Source: Extensimonas vulgaris
Lineage (GTDB): Bacteria > Pseudomonadota > Gammaproteobacteria > Burkholderiales > Burkholderiaceae_C
Direction: 5' to 3'
DNA length: 64,000 nt
Assembly: GCF_003337425.1 (NCBI RefSeq)
Contig: NZ_QPJU01000002.1
Coordinates: 248,001-312,000, forward strand
Shown: one piece after another, positions 26,005 to 36,154 of the stretch
Numbering within the stretch: the first letter of the stretch is position 1
How the letters are laid out: each line of letters starts with the position of its first letter
The notes under the pieces: generated by a model
Database searches by the model: none
What the model was told of the DNA's origin: nothing
What the model saw: the letters and a program-made list of their open reading frames with translations, nothing else
Program-made: the position numbers and the translations under genes

Positions 26005-26931
26005 ATGGACGCAATGGTTCGCCCCGCGCCAGCACAAGAGGGGCGCGTACAAAAGCGGGCGGTGGCTGCACGCCATGCCGCCGATGCTGCGCTTGCCACC
26101 GATGCTGCGCTGCAGAGTCGCGAATTCGCCTGGACGCCAGCCGATTTTGCGCGCGTGCGCAAGCTCATCTACGAGCACGCGGGCATCAGCCTGCACGAGG
26201 GCAAGCAGGCCATGGTCTACAGCCGACTCGCGCGCCGCCTGCGCGAAACGGGGCACCGAAGCTTTCGGGAGTACCTCGATTGGCTCGAGTCGCAAGACCC
26301 CCGCGAAGGCGGCGAATGGCAGGAGTTCGTGGATGCGCTCACGACCAACCTGACGGCTTTCTTTCGCGAGCCGCACCATTTCGAGCTGCTTGCCGCGCAC
26401 TTGCGCAGCAAGCCTGCAGGCACGCCTTGGCACGCTTGGTGTAGCGCAGCCTCCACGGGCGAGGAGCCGTATTCGATCGCCATGACGGTCGTGGAGACTT
26501 TGGGCCCGCATGCGCCTTTCAAGTTGATGGCAAGCGATATCGACATGCACGCACTCAAGAAAGCCGCAGAGGGGGTTTATCGTCTCGATAGCCTCAAAGG
26601 CTTGAGCGCCGAGCGCCTGCAGCGTTTTTTCCTGCGTGGCAAGGGCGCCAATGCGGGGCTGGCGCGCGTCAAGCCCGAGTTGCGCCGCCTGATCGAATTC
26701 CTGCAGGTCAATTTGGTCAGCGACTCCTGGCCCTTCAAAGAGCCTTTTGATTTCGTTTTTTGTCGCAACGTCATGATTTACTTCGACGCGCCCACGCAGC
26801 GGCGCGTGCTCGAGCGCATCCACCGTGTGCTCAAGCCGGGCGGTTTGCTGTTCGTGGGTCATGCCGAAAACTTCAGTGAAGCCCGCGACCTTTTCACGTT
26901 GCGCGGAAAGACCGTCTATGAGCGTCGCTGA
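26005..26931 (+). CDS. cheR: Chemoreceptor glutamate methyltransferase CheR
   Basis: SAM-dependent methyltransferase of 308 aa acting on chemoreceptor glutamates. After an alanine-rich N-terminal extension of about 40 residues comes the helical N-domain (FARVRKLIYEHAGISLHEGK), the TNLTAFFREPHHFE segment, the SAM-binding CSAASTGEEPYSIAM motif and FDFVFCRNVMIYFD near the end. The C-terminal part ends with VGHAENF. The gene overlaps cheD by 14 bases. Confidence 0.96.
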   Translation: MDAMVRPAPAQEGRVQKRAVAARHAADAALATDAALQSREFAWTPADFARVRKLIYEHAGISLHEGKQAMVYSRLARRLRETGHRSFREYLDWLESQDPREGGEWQEFVDALTTNLTAFFREPHHFELLAAHLRSKPAGTPWHAWCSAASTGEEPYSIAMTVVETLGPHAPFKLMASDIDMHALKKAAEGVYRLDSLKGLSAERLQRFFLRGKGANAGLARVKPELRRLIEFLQVNLVSDSWPFKEPFDFVFCRNVMIYFDAPTQRRVLERIHRVLKPGGLLFVGHAENFSEARDLFTLRGKTVYERR

Positions 26932-27595
26932 GCCGCATCGTCCCACTGCCCAGCACCATGCCGCAAGCGCTGCGCAGCGGGCTTTGCTCGCGCAGCTCAA
27001 GGCGCGCCCGCGCCAGCCAGGCGAGGCGGGCTTTTTTTACATCGACAACCATTTTGGTCGCGTCGCCGTGAAGGTGTTGCCCGGCGAATACTTTGTGACC
27101 GGCGAAGATATGCTCATCACCACGGTGCTCGGCTCGTGCATAGCAGCGTGCCTCTGGGATGGCCAAGCGCGCATTGGCGGCATGAACCACTTCATGCTGC
27201 CCGAAGGCGAGCAGGGCGACGCCTCGGGCCGTTATGGCTCTTACGCGATGGAGCTGCTGATCAACCAGATGCTCAAGCTCGGTGCGCGGCGTGAGCGTCT
27301 GCAGGCCAAAATCTTCGGCGGCGGGCAGGTCATGCACAATTTCACCACCATGAACGTGGGCGAACGCAACACGCGCTTCGTGCACGAATACCTGCGCACC
27401 GAGCACATTCCCATCGTTGCAGACGACGTGCTCGACATCTACCCGCGCAAGGTCGCGTTCTTTCCGATGACGGGCAAAGCCATGGTCAAGCGCCTCGCCC
27501 ATGCCCATCCCGAAACGCTCGAGGCGCAAGAGACCCGCGGCAACGCGGCGCTGCTCGCCAAAACCGCAGCCGGTGGTTCGATCGATCTGTTTTGA
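26918..27595 (+). CDS. cheD: Chemoreceptor glutamine deamidase CheD
   Basis: Deamidase of 225 aa that converts receptor glutamines to glutamates, and in some bacteria assists CheC or affects CheY-P. The nucleophilic cysteine is in TTVLGSCIAACLWD, the histidine in GGMNHFMLP, and the conserved KIFGGGQVM follows. The ATG at 26918 lies inside cheR, a translational-coupling overlap of 14 bases. About 45 residues precede the catalytic domain, more than in most CheD proteins. A 57-residue tail follows the last conserved motif. Confidence 0.94.
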   Translation: MSVAEPHRPTAQHHAASAAQRALLAQLKARPRQPGEAGFFYIDNHFGRVAVKVLPGEYFVTGEDMLITTVLGSCIAACLWDGQARIGGMNHFMLPEGEQGDASGRYGSYAMELLINQMLKLGARRERLQAKIFGGGQVMHNFTTMNVGERNTRFVHEYLRTEHIPIVADDVLDIYPRKVAFFPMTGKAMVKRLAHAHPETLEAQETRGNAALLAKTAAGGSIDLF

Positions 27596-27616
27596 TGCTC
27601 TTGTGATTCGACAGCC

Positions 27617-28735
27617 ATGCCAGAGAAGAAAAAAATCCGCGTGATCGTGGTCGATGACTCGGCGCTGGTGCGCAGCCTGCTGGCCGAGATCATCAACCGC
27701 CAACCAGACATGGAGTGCGTAGGCACGGCCAACGATCCGCTGATCGCGCGCGAGATGATCCGCGAGCGCAACCCCGACGTGATCACGCTCGACGTCGAAA
27801 TGCCGCGCATGGATGGCATCGACTTTCTCGAGCGCCTCATGCGCCTGCGCCCCATGCCGGTGGTGATGGTCTCCACGCTCACGCAGCGCGGCGCCGAGGT
27901 CACGATCCGCGCGCTCGAGCTCGGTGCGGTGGACTTCGTCGCCAAGCCGCGTGTGGGGCTTGCGAGCGGCATCAACGCACTCGCCGACGAGATCGTCGAA
28001 AAGATCCGCATCGCCGCGGCCTCGCACGTGCACCGCATCGTCGCCAAGGCGGCGGCCCGGGCTGCAGCCAGTGCACACGCCGCTGCCGCTGCGGGGCCGG
28101 CCAGCGCAGCGCCTGCGCCGCCCCTGGGCCGCATCTCGACCGAAAAGCTCATCGCCATCGGCGCCTCCACGGGCGGCACCGAGGCCATCAAGGAGGTGCT
28201 GCTGCCCATGCCCGCTGACGCGCCGGCCATCGTCATCACGCAGCATATGCCGCCGGGCTTCACCACGAGTTTCGCCGCGCGCCTCGACAGCCTGTGCCGC
28301 ATCCGCGTCAAGGAGGCCGAAAACGGCGAGCGCATCCTGCCGGGGCACGCCTACATCGCGCCCGGCGGCAAGCAGTTTCGCGTCGCACGCAGCGGCGCCA
28401 ACTATGTCGCCGTGGTCGATGATGGCCCGCCCGTGAACCGCCACAAACCTTCGGTCGAGGTGCTGTTCAAATCGGTCGCGGCCGCGGCCGGGCCCAATGC
28501 CTACGGCATCATGCTCACCGGCATGGGTAACGACGGCGCGGCCGCGATGCGCGAGATGAAAGACGCCGGTGCCTACAACTACGTGCAGGACGAGTCCACG
28601 TGCGTCGTTTTCGGCATGCCGCGTGAAGCCATCGCGCATGGCGCCGCCGACGAGGTGCTGCCGCTGCCGCAGATCACCCCGGCGCTGCTCGCGCGCCTGC
28701 GCAGCAGCACCGAGCGGCTGCACCACCGGATTTGA
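27617..28735 (+). CDS. cheB: Chemoreceptor methylesterase/deamidase CheB
   Basis: Response-regulator-controlled methylesterase of 372 aa. The receiver domain (1-125) has [12 protein letters not shown] and the phosphoacceptor Asp59 in [12 protein letters not shown]. An alanine-rich linker of about 35 residues follows. The catalytic domain carries the serine in GASTGG, the histidine in TQHMPPGFT and the aspartate in [11 protein letters not shown]. It is the last gene of the operon; a short repeat-bearing gap follows, then radA on the opposite strand. Confidence 0.97.
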   Translation: MPEKKKIRVIVVDDSALVRSLLAEIINRQPDMECVGTANDPLIAREMIRERNPDVITLDVEMPRMDGIDFLERLMRLRPMPVVMVSTLTQRGAEVTIRALELGAVDFVAKPRVGLASGINALADEIVEKIRIAAASHVHRIVAKAAARAAASAHAAAAAGPASAAPAPPLGRISTEKLIAIGASTGGTEAIKEVLLPMPADAPAIVITQHMPPGFTTSFAARLDSLCRIRVKEAENGERILPGHAYIAPGGKQFRVARSGANYVAVVDDGPPVNRHKPSVEVLFKSVAAAAGPNAYGIMLTGMGNDGAAAMREMKDAGAYNYVQDESTCVVFGMPREAIAHGAADEVLPLPQITPALLARLRSSTERLHHRI

Positions 28736-28774
28736 GGAACCCTGCAATGCGTGCGGGCTGCACCTGCATCGCTC

Positions 28775-28801
28775 TGTTTTGAGGAGCTGTCAGCGCTTGC
28801 C
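28775..28801. repeat. Degenerate copy of the palindromic intergenic repeat
   Basis: CTGTTTTGAGGAGCTGTCAG, then CGCTTGCC, differs slightly from the AGCTGCTAGCGCTTG core seen at 7.77 kb. It lies between the convergent cheB and radA genes, a place where such repeats can act as terminators; no T-run is evident here. Confidence 0.55.
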
Positions 28802-28846
28802 AGATCTGCCTGAAGTGCCGATTTTGCTTGTAATTTCTGGGTGACC

Positions 28847-30226
28847 TCACCCGAGGCCGCGCACCACTTCGAGCGCTTCTTCCACGCGCTCCACGGCATG
28901 GATGGTGAGGCCCTCGATGGGCTTTTTGGGCGCATTGGCCTTGGGCACCACGGCCACGCTGAAGCCCAGTTTGGCAGCTTCGCGCAGGCGCTCCTGGCCG
29001 CGCGGCGCGGGGCGCACCTCGCCTGCGAGGCCGACCTCACCGAACGCGAAAAACCCCTTGGGCAGCGCCTTGCCGCGCAGGCTCGAGGTGATGGCCAGCA
29101 GCACGGCAAGGTCGGACGCGGGCTCGCTGATGCGCACGCCGCCCACGGCGTTCACGAACACGTCCTGGTCGGCGCAGGCCACGCCCGCGTGGCGGTGCAG
29201 CACGGCCAGCAGCATGGCCAGGCGGTCGCGGTCCAGCCCCACGCTCAGGCGCCGCGGGCTCGGGCCGCCGCTGTCCACCAGGGCCTGGATTTCGACCAGC
29301 AGAGGGCGTGTGCCCTCGAGCGTGACGAGCACGCAGCTGCCGGGCACGGGCGTGCTGTGCTGGCTCAGAAAAATCGCGCTCGGGTTGCTCACGCCCTTGA
29401 GGCCGCGTTCGGTCATCGCGAACACGCCGATCTCGTTCACCGCGCCGAAGCGGTTTTTGATGGCGCGCACGAGGCGGAACGGGCTGTGCGTGTCGCCCTC
29501 GAAATACAGCACGGTATCGACCATGTGTTCGAGCACGCGCGGGCCGGCCAGCGCGCCCTCTTTGGTCACGTGCCCGACGAGCACCACGGCCATGCCCGAG
29601 GACTTGGCTGCGCGCGTGAGGTGCGCCGCGCACTCGCGCACCTGCGCGACCGAGCCCGGCGCCGAACTGAGCTGGTCGGAATACACGGTCTGGATCGAGT
29701 CGATCACCGCCACGGCGGGCTGCTGCGCATCCATGGTGGCGAGGATTTTTTCGAGCTGGATCTCGGCCAGCACCTGCACGGGGCTGTGCTCGAGCCCGAG
29801 CCGGCGCGCGCGCAGCGCCACCTGCGCGCCGCTTTCCTCGCCCGTCACGTACAGCGTGGGCAAGCCCGTGCGCTGCAGCGCGTCGAGCGCTTGCAGCAGC
29901 AGGGTGGACTTGCCTATGCCCGGGTCGCCGCCGATCAGCACCACGCCGCCTTCGACGATGCCGCCGCCGAGCACGCGGTCGAGTTCCTCGAGGCCGCTGG
30001 CCGTGCGTGCAAAGTCGCGCGCCTCGATCGCCGCGAGCGGCTGCACGGCCTGCGCCTGCGCGAGCCCCGCGAAGGGGGCGGCGCTGTAGCGGTTCTTGCC
30101 CGGCTCGGCCTCGGGCATGGTTTCGACGAGCGTGTTCCAGGCGCCGCAGGACGGGCACTTGCCGAGCCAGCGCGGGCTCGTGCCGCCGCAGGCGCTGCAG
30201 GTGAACAGGGTTTTTTCTTTGGCCAT
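28847..30226 (-). CDS. radA: DNA repair protein RadA
   Basis: RecA-like ATPase of 459 aa that promotes branch migration in recombination. The N-terminal C4 zinc finger reads FTCSACGG and CPSCGAW (residues about 9-30). Walker A GGDPGIGKST is near residue 99, the RadA-specific KNRFG motif is present, and the C-terminal Lon-protease-like domain occupies about 300-459 (lacking the catalytic dyad as in the family). ATG at 30226 begins the zinc-finger region; a longer frame upstream is antisense noise from the kinase gene. Confidence 0.95.
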   Translation of the reverse strand: MAKEKTLFTCSACGGTSPRWLGKCPSCGAWNTLVETMPEAEPGKNRYSAAPFAGLAQAQAVQPLAAIEARDFARTASGLEELDRVLGGGIVEGGVVLIGGDPGIGKSTLLLQALDALQRTGLPTLYVTGEESGAQVALRARRLGLEHSPVQVLAEIQLEKILATMDAQQPAVAVIDSIQTVYSDQLSSAPGSVAQVRECAAHLTRAAKSSGMAVVLVGHVTKEGALAGPRVLEHMVDTVLYFEGDTHSPFRLVRAIKNRFGAVNEIGVFAMTERGLKGVSNPSAIFLSQHSTPVPGSCVLVTLEGTRPLLVEIQALVDSGGPSPRRLSVGLDRDRLAMLLAVLHRHAGVACADQDVFVNAVGGVRISEPASDLAVLLAITSSLRGKALPKGFFAFGEVGLAGEVRPAPRGQERLREAAKLGFSVAVVPKANAPKKPIEGLTIHAVERVEEALEVVRGLG

Positions 30227-30269
30227 GGGGCAGGAATACGCGACGGGGCGAGAGCTTGCAGGCGCGGCA

Positions 30270-31760
30270 CTATAGAGCATCGTCCGCGGGCGTGTCTTGC
30301 TGCACGGGCAGCGCCGCAAAGCGCACCGTGAAACGCGCGCCCGGCGGGCGGCGGCCCGGATGCGCGTCTTCGAGCAGCACCTGCGCGCCGTGCTGGCGCG
30401 CGATCTCGCTGACGATGGGCAGGCCCAGGCCCGAGCCGTCGGCCTCGTTGCCAAGCGCGCGGTAAAAGGGCTGGAAGACGAGCTCGCGCTCGGCCTCGGG
30501 CACGCCCGGCCCCGAGTCCTCGACCTGCAGCAGCACGACCTGGCCTGGCGGGTCGGCGAGCACGCGCGCGGTGACCACGCCGGGCTGCGCGGCACTCGAT
30601 GGGGTGTAGTTGATCGCGTTGTCGAGCAGGTTGCGCACCAGCTCCTTGAGCAGTGTGGGGTTGCCCTGCACCCACACGCCGGGCGCCGTGGGCGGGGCGC
30701 CGTCGTAGCCCAGATCGAGGTGCTTGTCGAGCGCGCGCGGTACCGAGTCGCGCACCACTTCCATGGTCAGGCGCGCGAGGTTGCAGGGCTGGTGCGCGAG
30801 GCGTGCGCCACTGGCCTCGGCCCGCGCGAGCGCGAGCAGCTGGTTCACCGTGTGCGTGGCGCGCACGCTCGCGCGCCCGATCTGCTGTAGCGAGCGCTTG
30901 AGGTCTTCGGTGCTCGTGCCTTCGCGCTGCGCGAGGTCAGCCTGCATGCGCAGGCCCGCGAGCGGGGTCTTGAGCTGGTGCGCGGCGTCGGCAAGGAAGC
31001 GCTTTTGCGTCGCGATGGAGTCGTCGAGCCGCGTGAGCAGGTCGTTCACCGAAGCCACGAGCGGCGCCACCTCGAGCGGCACCGTGCGTTCATCGAGCGG
31101 GCTCAGGTCGTCGGGGCGACGCGCGCGGATGCGCTGCTCGATCTGGCTCAGCGGCTGGATGCCGCGCGCAAGCGCCAGCCACACCAGCAGCACCGCGAGC
31201 GGCAGGATCACGAACTGCGGCAGCATCACGCCCTTGACGATTTCGGTCGCGAGCATGCCGCGCTTTTCGCGCGTCTCGGCCACCTGCACCAGGGCCAGCG
31301 CGGGGCGGCCCTGCTCCGCAGGCAGTGCGAGCGGCACCCAAACCGCGGCCACGCGGATGTCCACGCCGCGCAACTCGTCGTCGCGCAGCCACACCGTATC
31401 GACGGCATCCTGATCCGGGCGTGCGTCCCCTGCGGGTTGCGGCAGGCTCGCGTCGCCCGCGAGCAGTGCACCATCGGGGGCGAGCACCTGGTAATACACG
31501 GTGTCGGCGGCGTCGGCGCGCAGCATTTCATAGGCCGGCTGCGGCAGGCGGAACTGCACCTGGCCGTGCACCACGCTCACGAGCTGGGCCAACGTCTGCG
31601 CGTGGTGTTCGAGCGCGCGGTCGAAAGGTTTGTTCGCGAGCGTCTGCGCGACCAGCCAGGTCAGCGCGAGGCTCAGCGGCCACAAGAGCAGCAGCGGCGT
31701 GAGCATCCAGTCGAGGATTTCACCGAACAACGAGCGCTGCGTGCGCTGGAAGATTTTCAA
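30270..31760 (-). CDS. Sensor histidine kinase, TctE-like
   Basis: Membrane-bound sensor kinase of about 496 aa. The first membrane helix is TPLLLLWPLSLALTWLVA, then a periplasmic 2CSK_N-type sensing domain of about 150 residues, a second helix (QFVILPLAVLLVWLALA), HAMP, a HisKA domain with ADAAHQLKTPLAGLRMQ and a HATPase domain (DNAINYTPS, DSGPGVP, GSGLGLPIV). The start is not certain: TTG at 31760 gives a sensible N-terminus (KIFQRTQRSLFGEIL), ATG at 31706 begins just before the first helix, and the open frame continues into the preceding gene. Its partner regulator lies 64 bases upstream. Confidence 0.88.
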   Translation of the reverse strand: MKIFQRTQRSLFGEILDWMLTPLLLLWPLSLALTWLVAQTLANKPFDRALEHHAQTLAQLVSVVHGQVQFRLPQPAYEMLRADAADTVYYQVLAPDGALLAGDASLPQPAGDARPDQDAVDTVWLRDDELRGVDIRVAAVWVPLALPAEQGRPALALVQVAETREKRGMLATEIVKGVMLPQFVILPLAVLLVWLALARGIQPLSQIEQRIRARRPDDLSPLDERTVPLEVAPLVASVNDLLTRLDDSIATQKRFLADAAHQLKTPLAGLRMQADLAQREGTSTEDLKRSLQQIGRASVRATHTVNQLLALARAEASGARLAHQPCNLARLTMEVVRDSVPRALDKHLDLGYDGAPPTAPGVWVQGNPTLLKELVRNLLDNAINYTPSSAAQPGVVTARVLADPPGQVVLLQVEDSGPGVPEAERELVFQPFYRALGNEADGSGLGLPIVSEIARQHGAQVLLEDAHPGRRPPGARFTVRFAALPVQQDTPADDAL

Positions 31761-31824
31761 GGTTATAAGTAAAAAGTGCTTTTTACGCCCGTAGATGCTG
31801 CGTAAGCAGCTCCTATTTTGCGAG
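31761..31824. promoter_or_regulatory. Intergenic hairpins between response regulator and kinase
   Basis: Two small dyads lie here: GTAAAAAG-TG-CTTTTTAC and GCTGC-GTAA-GCAGC. They separate two genes that are normally tightly coupled, and could reduce kinase expression relative to the regulator. The second is followed by CTCCTATTTTG, a fragment of the intergenic repeat. Confidence 0.4.
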
Positions 31825-32499
31825 TCATCCGGGGATTTTTTCGAGGCAGTAACCAAGCCCGCGCACGGTGGCGATGCGGATCGGGCCGCGTTCGATTTTC
31901 TTGCGCAGGCGGTGGATATAGACCTCGATGGCGTTGAGGCTCACTTCCTCGCCCCACTCGCACAGGCGCTCGACCAGCTGATCCTTGCTGACCAGGCGCC
32001 CCGCGCGCTGCAGCAGCACTTCGAGCAAGCCGAGCTCGCGCGCCGAGAGCTCCACCATCTTGCCGTCTATGGTGGCCACGCGCCCCGCCTGGTCATACAC
32101 CAGCGGCCCGTGGCGGATGACGCTGCTCGTCGCACCAGCCTTGCGCCGCGTGAGCGCACGCACACGCGCCTCGAGCTCCTGCAGGCTGAAGGGCTTGGCC
32201 ATGTAGTCGTCGGCGCCGAAGTCCAGCCCCTGCACGCGGTCTTCCACGCTGTCGGCGGCCGTGAGGATGAGCACCGGCAGCGTGGAGCCGCGGCCGCGCA
32301 GCTTTTTGAGCACTTCGAGCCCGTGCATGCGCGGCAGGCCCAGGTCGAGGATCAGCAGGTCGAACTCGGTGTGCGTCATCAGCGCCGCGTCGGCTTCGCT
32401 GCCGCTGGACACATGGTCCACCGCCGCGCCCGAATTGCGCAGCGTGCGCAGCAGGCCGTCGGCCAGCACCTGGTCGTCTTCGGCAATGAGGATGCGCAT
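31825..32499 (-). CDS. OmpR-family response regulator, TctD/QseB-like
   Basis: DNA-binding response regulator of 224 aa. The receiver domain has [13 protein letters not shown] at the N-terminus, the phosphoacceptor Asp in [13 protein letters not shown] (residue about 52) and the lysine in YMAKPF. The winged-helix C-terminal domain has [13 protein letters not shown] and [12 protein letters not shown]. It is partner to the downstream kinase. The family controls tricarboxylate uptake or motility in relatives; nothing here shows the target. Confidence 0.93.
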   Translation of the reverse strand: MRILIAEDDQVLADGLLRTLRNSGAAVDHVSSGSEADAALMTHTEFDLLILDLGLPRMHGLEVLKKLRGRGSTLPVLILTAADSVEDRVQGLDFGADDYMAKPFSLQELEARVRALTRRKAGATSSVIRHGPLVYDQAGRVATIDGKMVELSARELGLLEVLLQRAGRLVSKDQLVERLCEWGEEVSLNAIEVYIHRLRKKIERGPIRIATVRGLGYCLEKIPG

Positions 32500-32639
32500 G
32501 GGGCTCGTCTCCGGGGGGCTTTGGTTTCTCGTGCGATTGTGGCATGCAGCGATGGCCGAGCGGGCCGCGCTCCTGGCCCTGCTCGACCCTGCTCGACGAG
32601 CCCCTGCTTACAATGCCGCGGCACAACCAGGGCCCCAGC

Positions 32640-33206
32640 ATGAGCATCAAAAGCGACAAATGGATCCGCCGCATGGCCGAGCAGCACAGCATGATCGAAC
32701 CCTACGAGCCCGGCCAGGTGCGCGAGGTCGATGGGCGCAAGATCGTGAGCTACGGCACCAGCAGCTATGGCTACGACATCCGCTGCGCGCCCGAATTCAA
32801 AATTTTCACGAACATCCATAGCACCGTGGTCGATCCGAAGAACTTCGACGAAAAGAGCTTCGTCGATTTTCATGGCGAGGTGTGCATCATCCCGCCCAAC
32901 AGCTTTGCGCTGGCGCGCACCGTGGAATACTTCCGCATTCCGCGCAACGTGCTCACCATCTGCCTGGGCAAGAGCACCTACGCGCGCTGCGGCATCATCG
33001 TCAACGTCACCCCCTTCGAGCCCGAGTGGGAGGGTTACGTGACGCTCGAATTCAGCAACACCACGCCGCTGCCCGCCAAGATTTATGCCGGCGAAGGCTG
33101 CGCACAGGTGCTGTTTTTCGAGAGCGACGAGGTCTGCGAAACCAGCTACAAAGACCGCGGCGGCAAGTACCAGGGACAGGTGGGGGTGACGCTGCCCAAG
33201 GCGTGA
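32640..33206 (+). CDS. dcd: dCTP deaminase
   Basis: Trimeric cytosolic enzyme of 188 aa converting dCTP to dUTP, a step towards dTTP. The N-terminus [14 protein letters not shown] is typical, [10 protein letters not shown] and GKSTYARCG carry active-site residues, and [18 protein letters not shown] contains the catalytic glutamate. The ATG at 32640 is chosen because the family start aligns there; the frame extends upstream without likely translation. TACAAT, a possible -10 box, lies about 30 bases upstream. Confidence 0.95.
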   Translation: MSIKSDKWIRRMAEQHSMIEPYEPGQVREVDGRKIVSYGTSSYGYDIRCAPEFKIFTNIHSTVVDPKNFDEKSFVDFHGEVCIIPPNSFALARTVEYFRIPRNVLTICLGKSTYARCGIIVNVTPFEPEWEGYVTLEFSNTTPLPAKIYAGEGCAQVLFFESDEVCETSYKDRGGKYQGQVGVTLPKA

Positions 33207-33301
33207 GGCGCGCAGCACCACCCGACGTCGGGCCGCTCGGTCGCCGCGTCATGCGGCGGCTTGATGCCGCGCGTGTGCTGCAGTGCGACAATAGCGAGCT
33301 C

Positions 33302-34750
<1,449 letters not shown>

Positions 34751-35277
34751 GCCAAAAATAGCCAAGGAATTGGGGTCAGATTCCAGCGATTGGCGAAGGT
34801 GACGGGGCTGAGGGAGGATGCCGGGATGTGCGCCCGGCGGCGCACCTTCTTTTCTTGTCTCGCCAAGAAAAGAAGGCAAAAGAAGGCGACCCTGCTGTCT
34901 GCGTCCCTGAGCGCCTGACCGGCGCCCAGGGCAACCTGCGGTGCTCGCGCCCGGCGGGGTCGCGCGAAACTCGCTGCGCTGCGCTTCGCTCAGACAATCG
35001 CGCGCCCTTTACCCGCCGGGCGCTGCGCTCCTCGGCGCATACAGAAGGGCGGGGATACCACACGGGCCATCGCTGCGCTCGACCCTTTTGGGGAGATTGG
35101 AATCTCATCCCAAATACACGTGAACTGGACTTACGCAAACAAAGATGCCGCAGCGTGTTTTGCCATGGGGGGCGCACGACTTGCCTCACCCCGATTTGCG
35201 TCAGTCGTGGTGAATTACGATTGTTTTGGTCTTTTACCATTGTCCTTTCAGCGCAAGCAGCTAACAAAACAATAGCA
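34751..35277. other. Intergenic region of 527 bases with repeat
   Basis: No gene is supported. The region holds a near-perfect 13-bp inverted repeat at 34845-34876. A low-complexity stretch with CGCTGCGCTGCGCTTCGCTC at about 34974 follows, and an AT-richer tail up to the apaH stop that ends with a copy of the palindromic repeat (AGCGCAAGCAGCTAACAAAA near 35251-35270). The pieces look like dispersed non-coding repeats. A short open frame here is not convincing. Confidence 0.6.
34845..34876. repeat. Perfect inverted repeat in intergenic space
   Basis: Arms CCTTCTTTTCTTG and CAAGAAAAGAAGG (13 bp) with a 6-nt loop. There is no terminal T-run, so it is not a standard terminator. The surrounding sequence resembles a dispersed repeat. 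Confidence 0.7.
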
Positions 35278-36129
35278 TCATGCCCCCGGTCTCTGGGCCT
35301 GGGCACAGCGCACCTGCAGCAGCTCGCGCTCGGCCAGGGTGTGGCCGAAGCGCACGGCGCTCAGGGCGCCGCCCCAGACGCAGCCGGTGTCCAGCGCGAG
35401 CAGGTCGGGGCGGTTGAGCCAGCCCAGCGTGGACCAGTGGCCGAAGGCGATCGGGTGGCCCGCGGTGCGCCGCCCGGGCACGTCGAACCAGGGCAACAGG
35501 CCCGGCGGGGCGGCGCCGGCGCTTTCGGTGCTCGAAAAATCCATGGCACCTTGCGGCGTGCAAAAGCGCAGGCGGGTGAGCGCGTTGACGATCACGCGCA
35601 GGCGCTCCACGCCGCGCAGGCCGTCGTGCCACTGCGCGGGCGCGTTGCCGTACATCTGGCGCAGGAAGTCGCGCAGGTCGGCGCTGCGCAGCACGGCGTG
35701 CACCTCGTCGGCGAGGGCCAGGGTGTCTTGCACGCTCCACTGCGGCAGCACGCCTGCGTGTACGAGCAGCAGCGCTTCTTCGTCCCGCCCATGCACATGC
35801 TGGCGCGCGAGCGGCTGCTGGCGCAGCCAGTCGAGCAGGGCCGCGCGGTCGGGCGCGGCGAGCAATTCCTGCAAAGTGTCCTGCCGGCCGGGTTTGCGCG
35901 CGCCGTGCGCCAGCGCGAGCAGGTGCAGGTCGTGGTTGCCCAGCAGCGGGCGCAGCGCGTCGCCGTGCGCCATGCAGCGGCGCAGCACCGCGGCCGAGTC
36001 GGGCCCGCGGTTGACGAGGTCGCCGAGCAGATAGACGGTGTCACGGCTCGGGGAAAAGCCGATCAGCTCGAGTAGCTGTCCCAAGGCGCGGTCGCAGCCT
36101 TGCACGTCGCCGATACAGTAAAGTGCCAT
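35278..36129 (-). CDS. apaH: Symmetrical bis(5'-nucleosyl)-tetraphosphatase
   Basis: Cytosolic metallophosphatase of 283 aa that hydrolyses Ap4A to two ADP and also decaps Np4-RNA in relatives. Metal motifs: YCIGDVQGC (GDxxG), LLGDLVNRGPDS (GDxVDRG-like), LLGNHDLH and HAGVLPQW. The ending matches ApaH. The ATG at 36129 is preferred over a TTG three codons upstream. It is divergent from the CNNM/CorC gene with 25 bases between the starts. Confidence 0.94.
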   Translation of the reverse strand: MALYCIGDVQGCDRALGQLLELIGFSPSRDTVYLLGDLVNRGPDSAAVLRRCMAHGDALRPLLGNHDLHLLALAHGARKPGRQDTLQELLAAPDRAALLDWLRQQPLARQHVHGRDEEALLLVHAGVLPQWSVQDTLALADEVHAVLRSADLRDFLRQMYGNAPAQWHDGLRGVERLRVIVNALTRLRFCTPQGAMDFSSTESAGAAPPGLLPWFDVPGRRTAGHPIAFGHWSTLGWLNRPDLLALDTGCVWGGALSAVRFGHTLAERELLQVRCAQAQRPGA

Positions 36130-36154
36130 GGTGTTCAATTTTTAGCCAAGATCC

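Noticed and set aside
23286-26168. Open frame of 960 codons on the minus strand opposite cheA-cheW
   Set aside because: Antisense to CheA/CheW with low-complexity composition; both sense genes are unmistakable.
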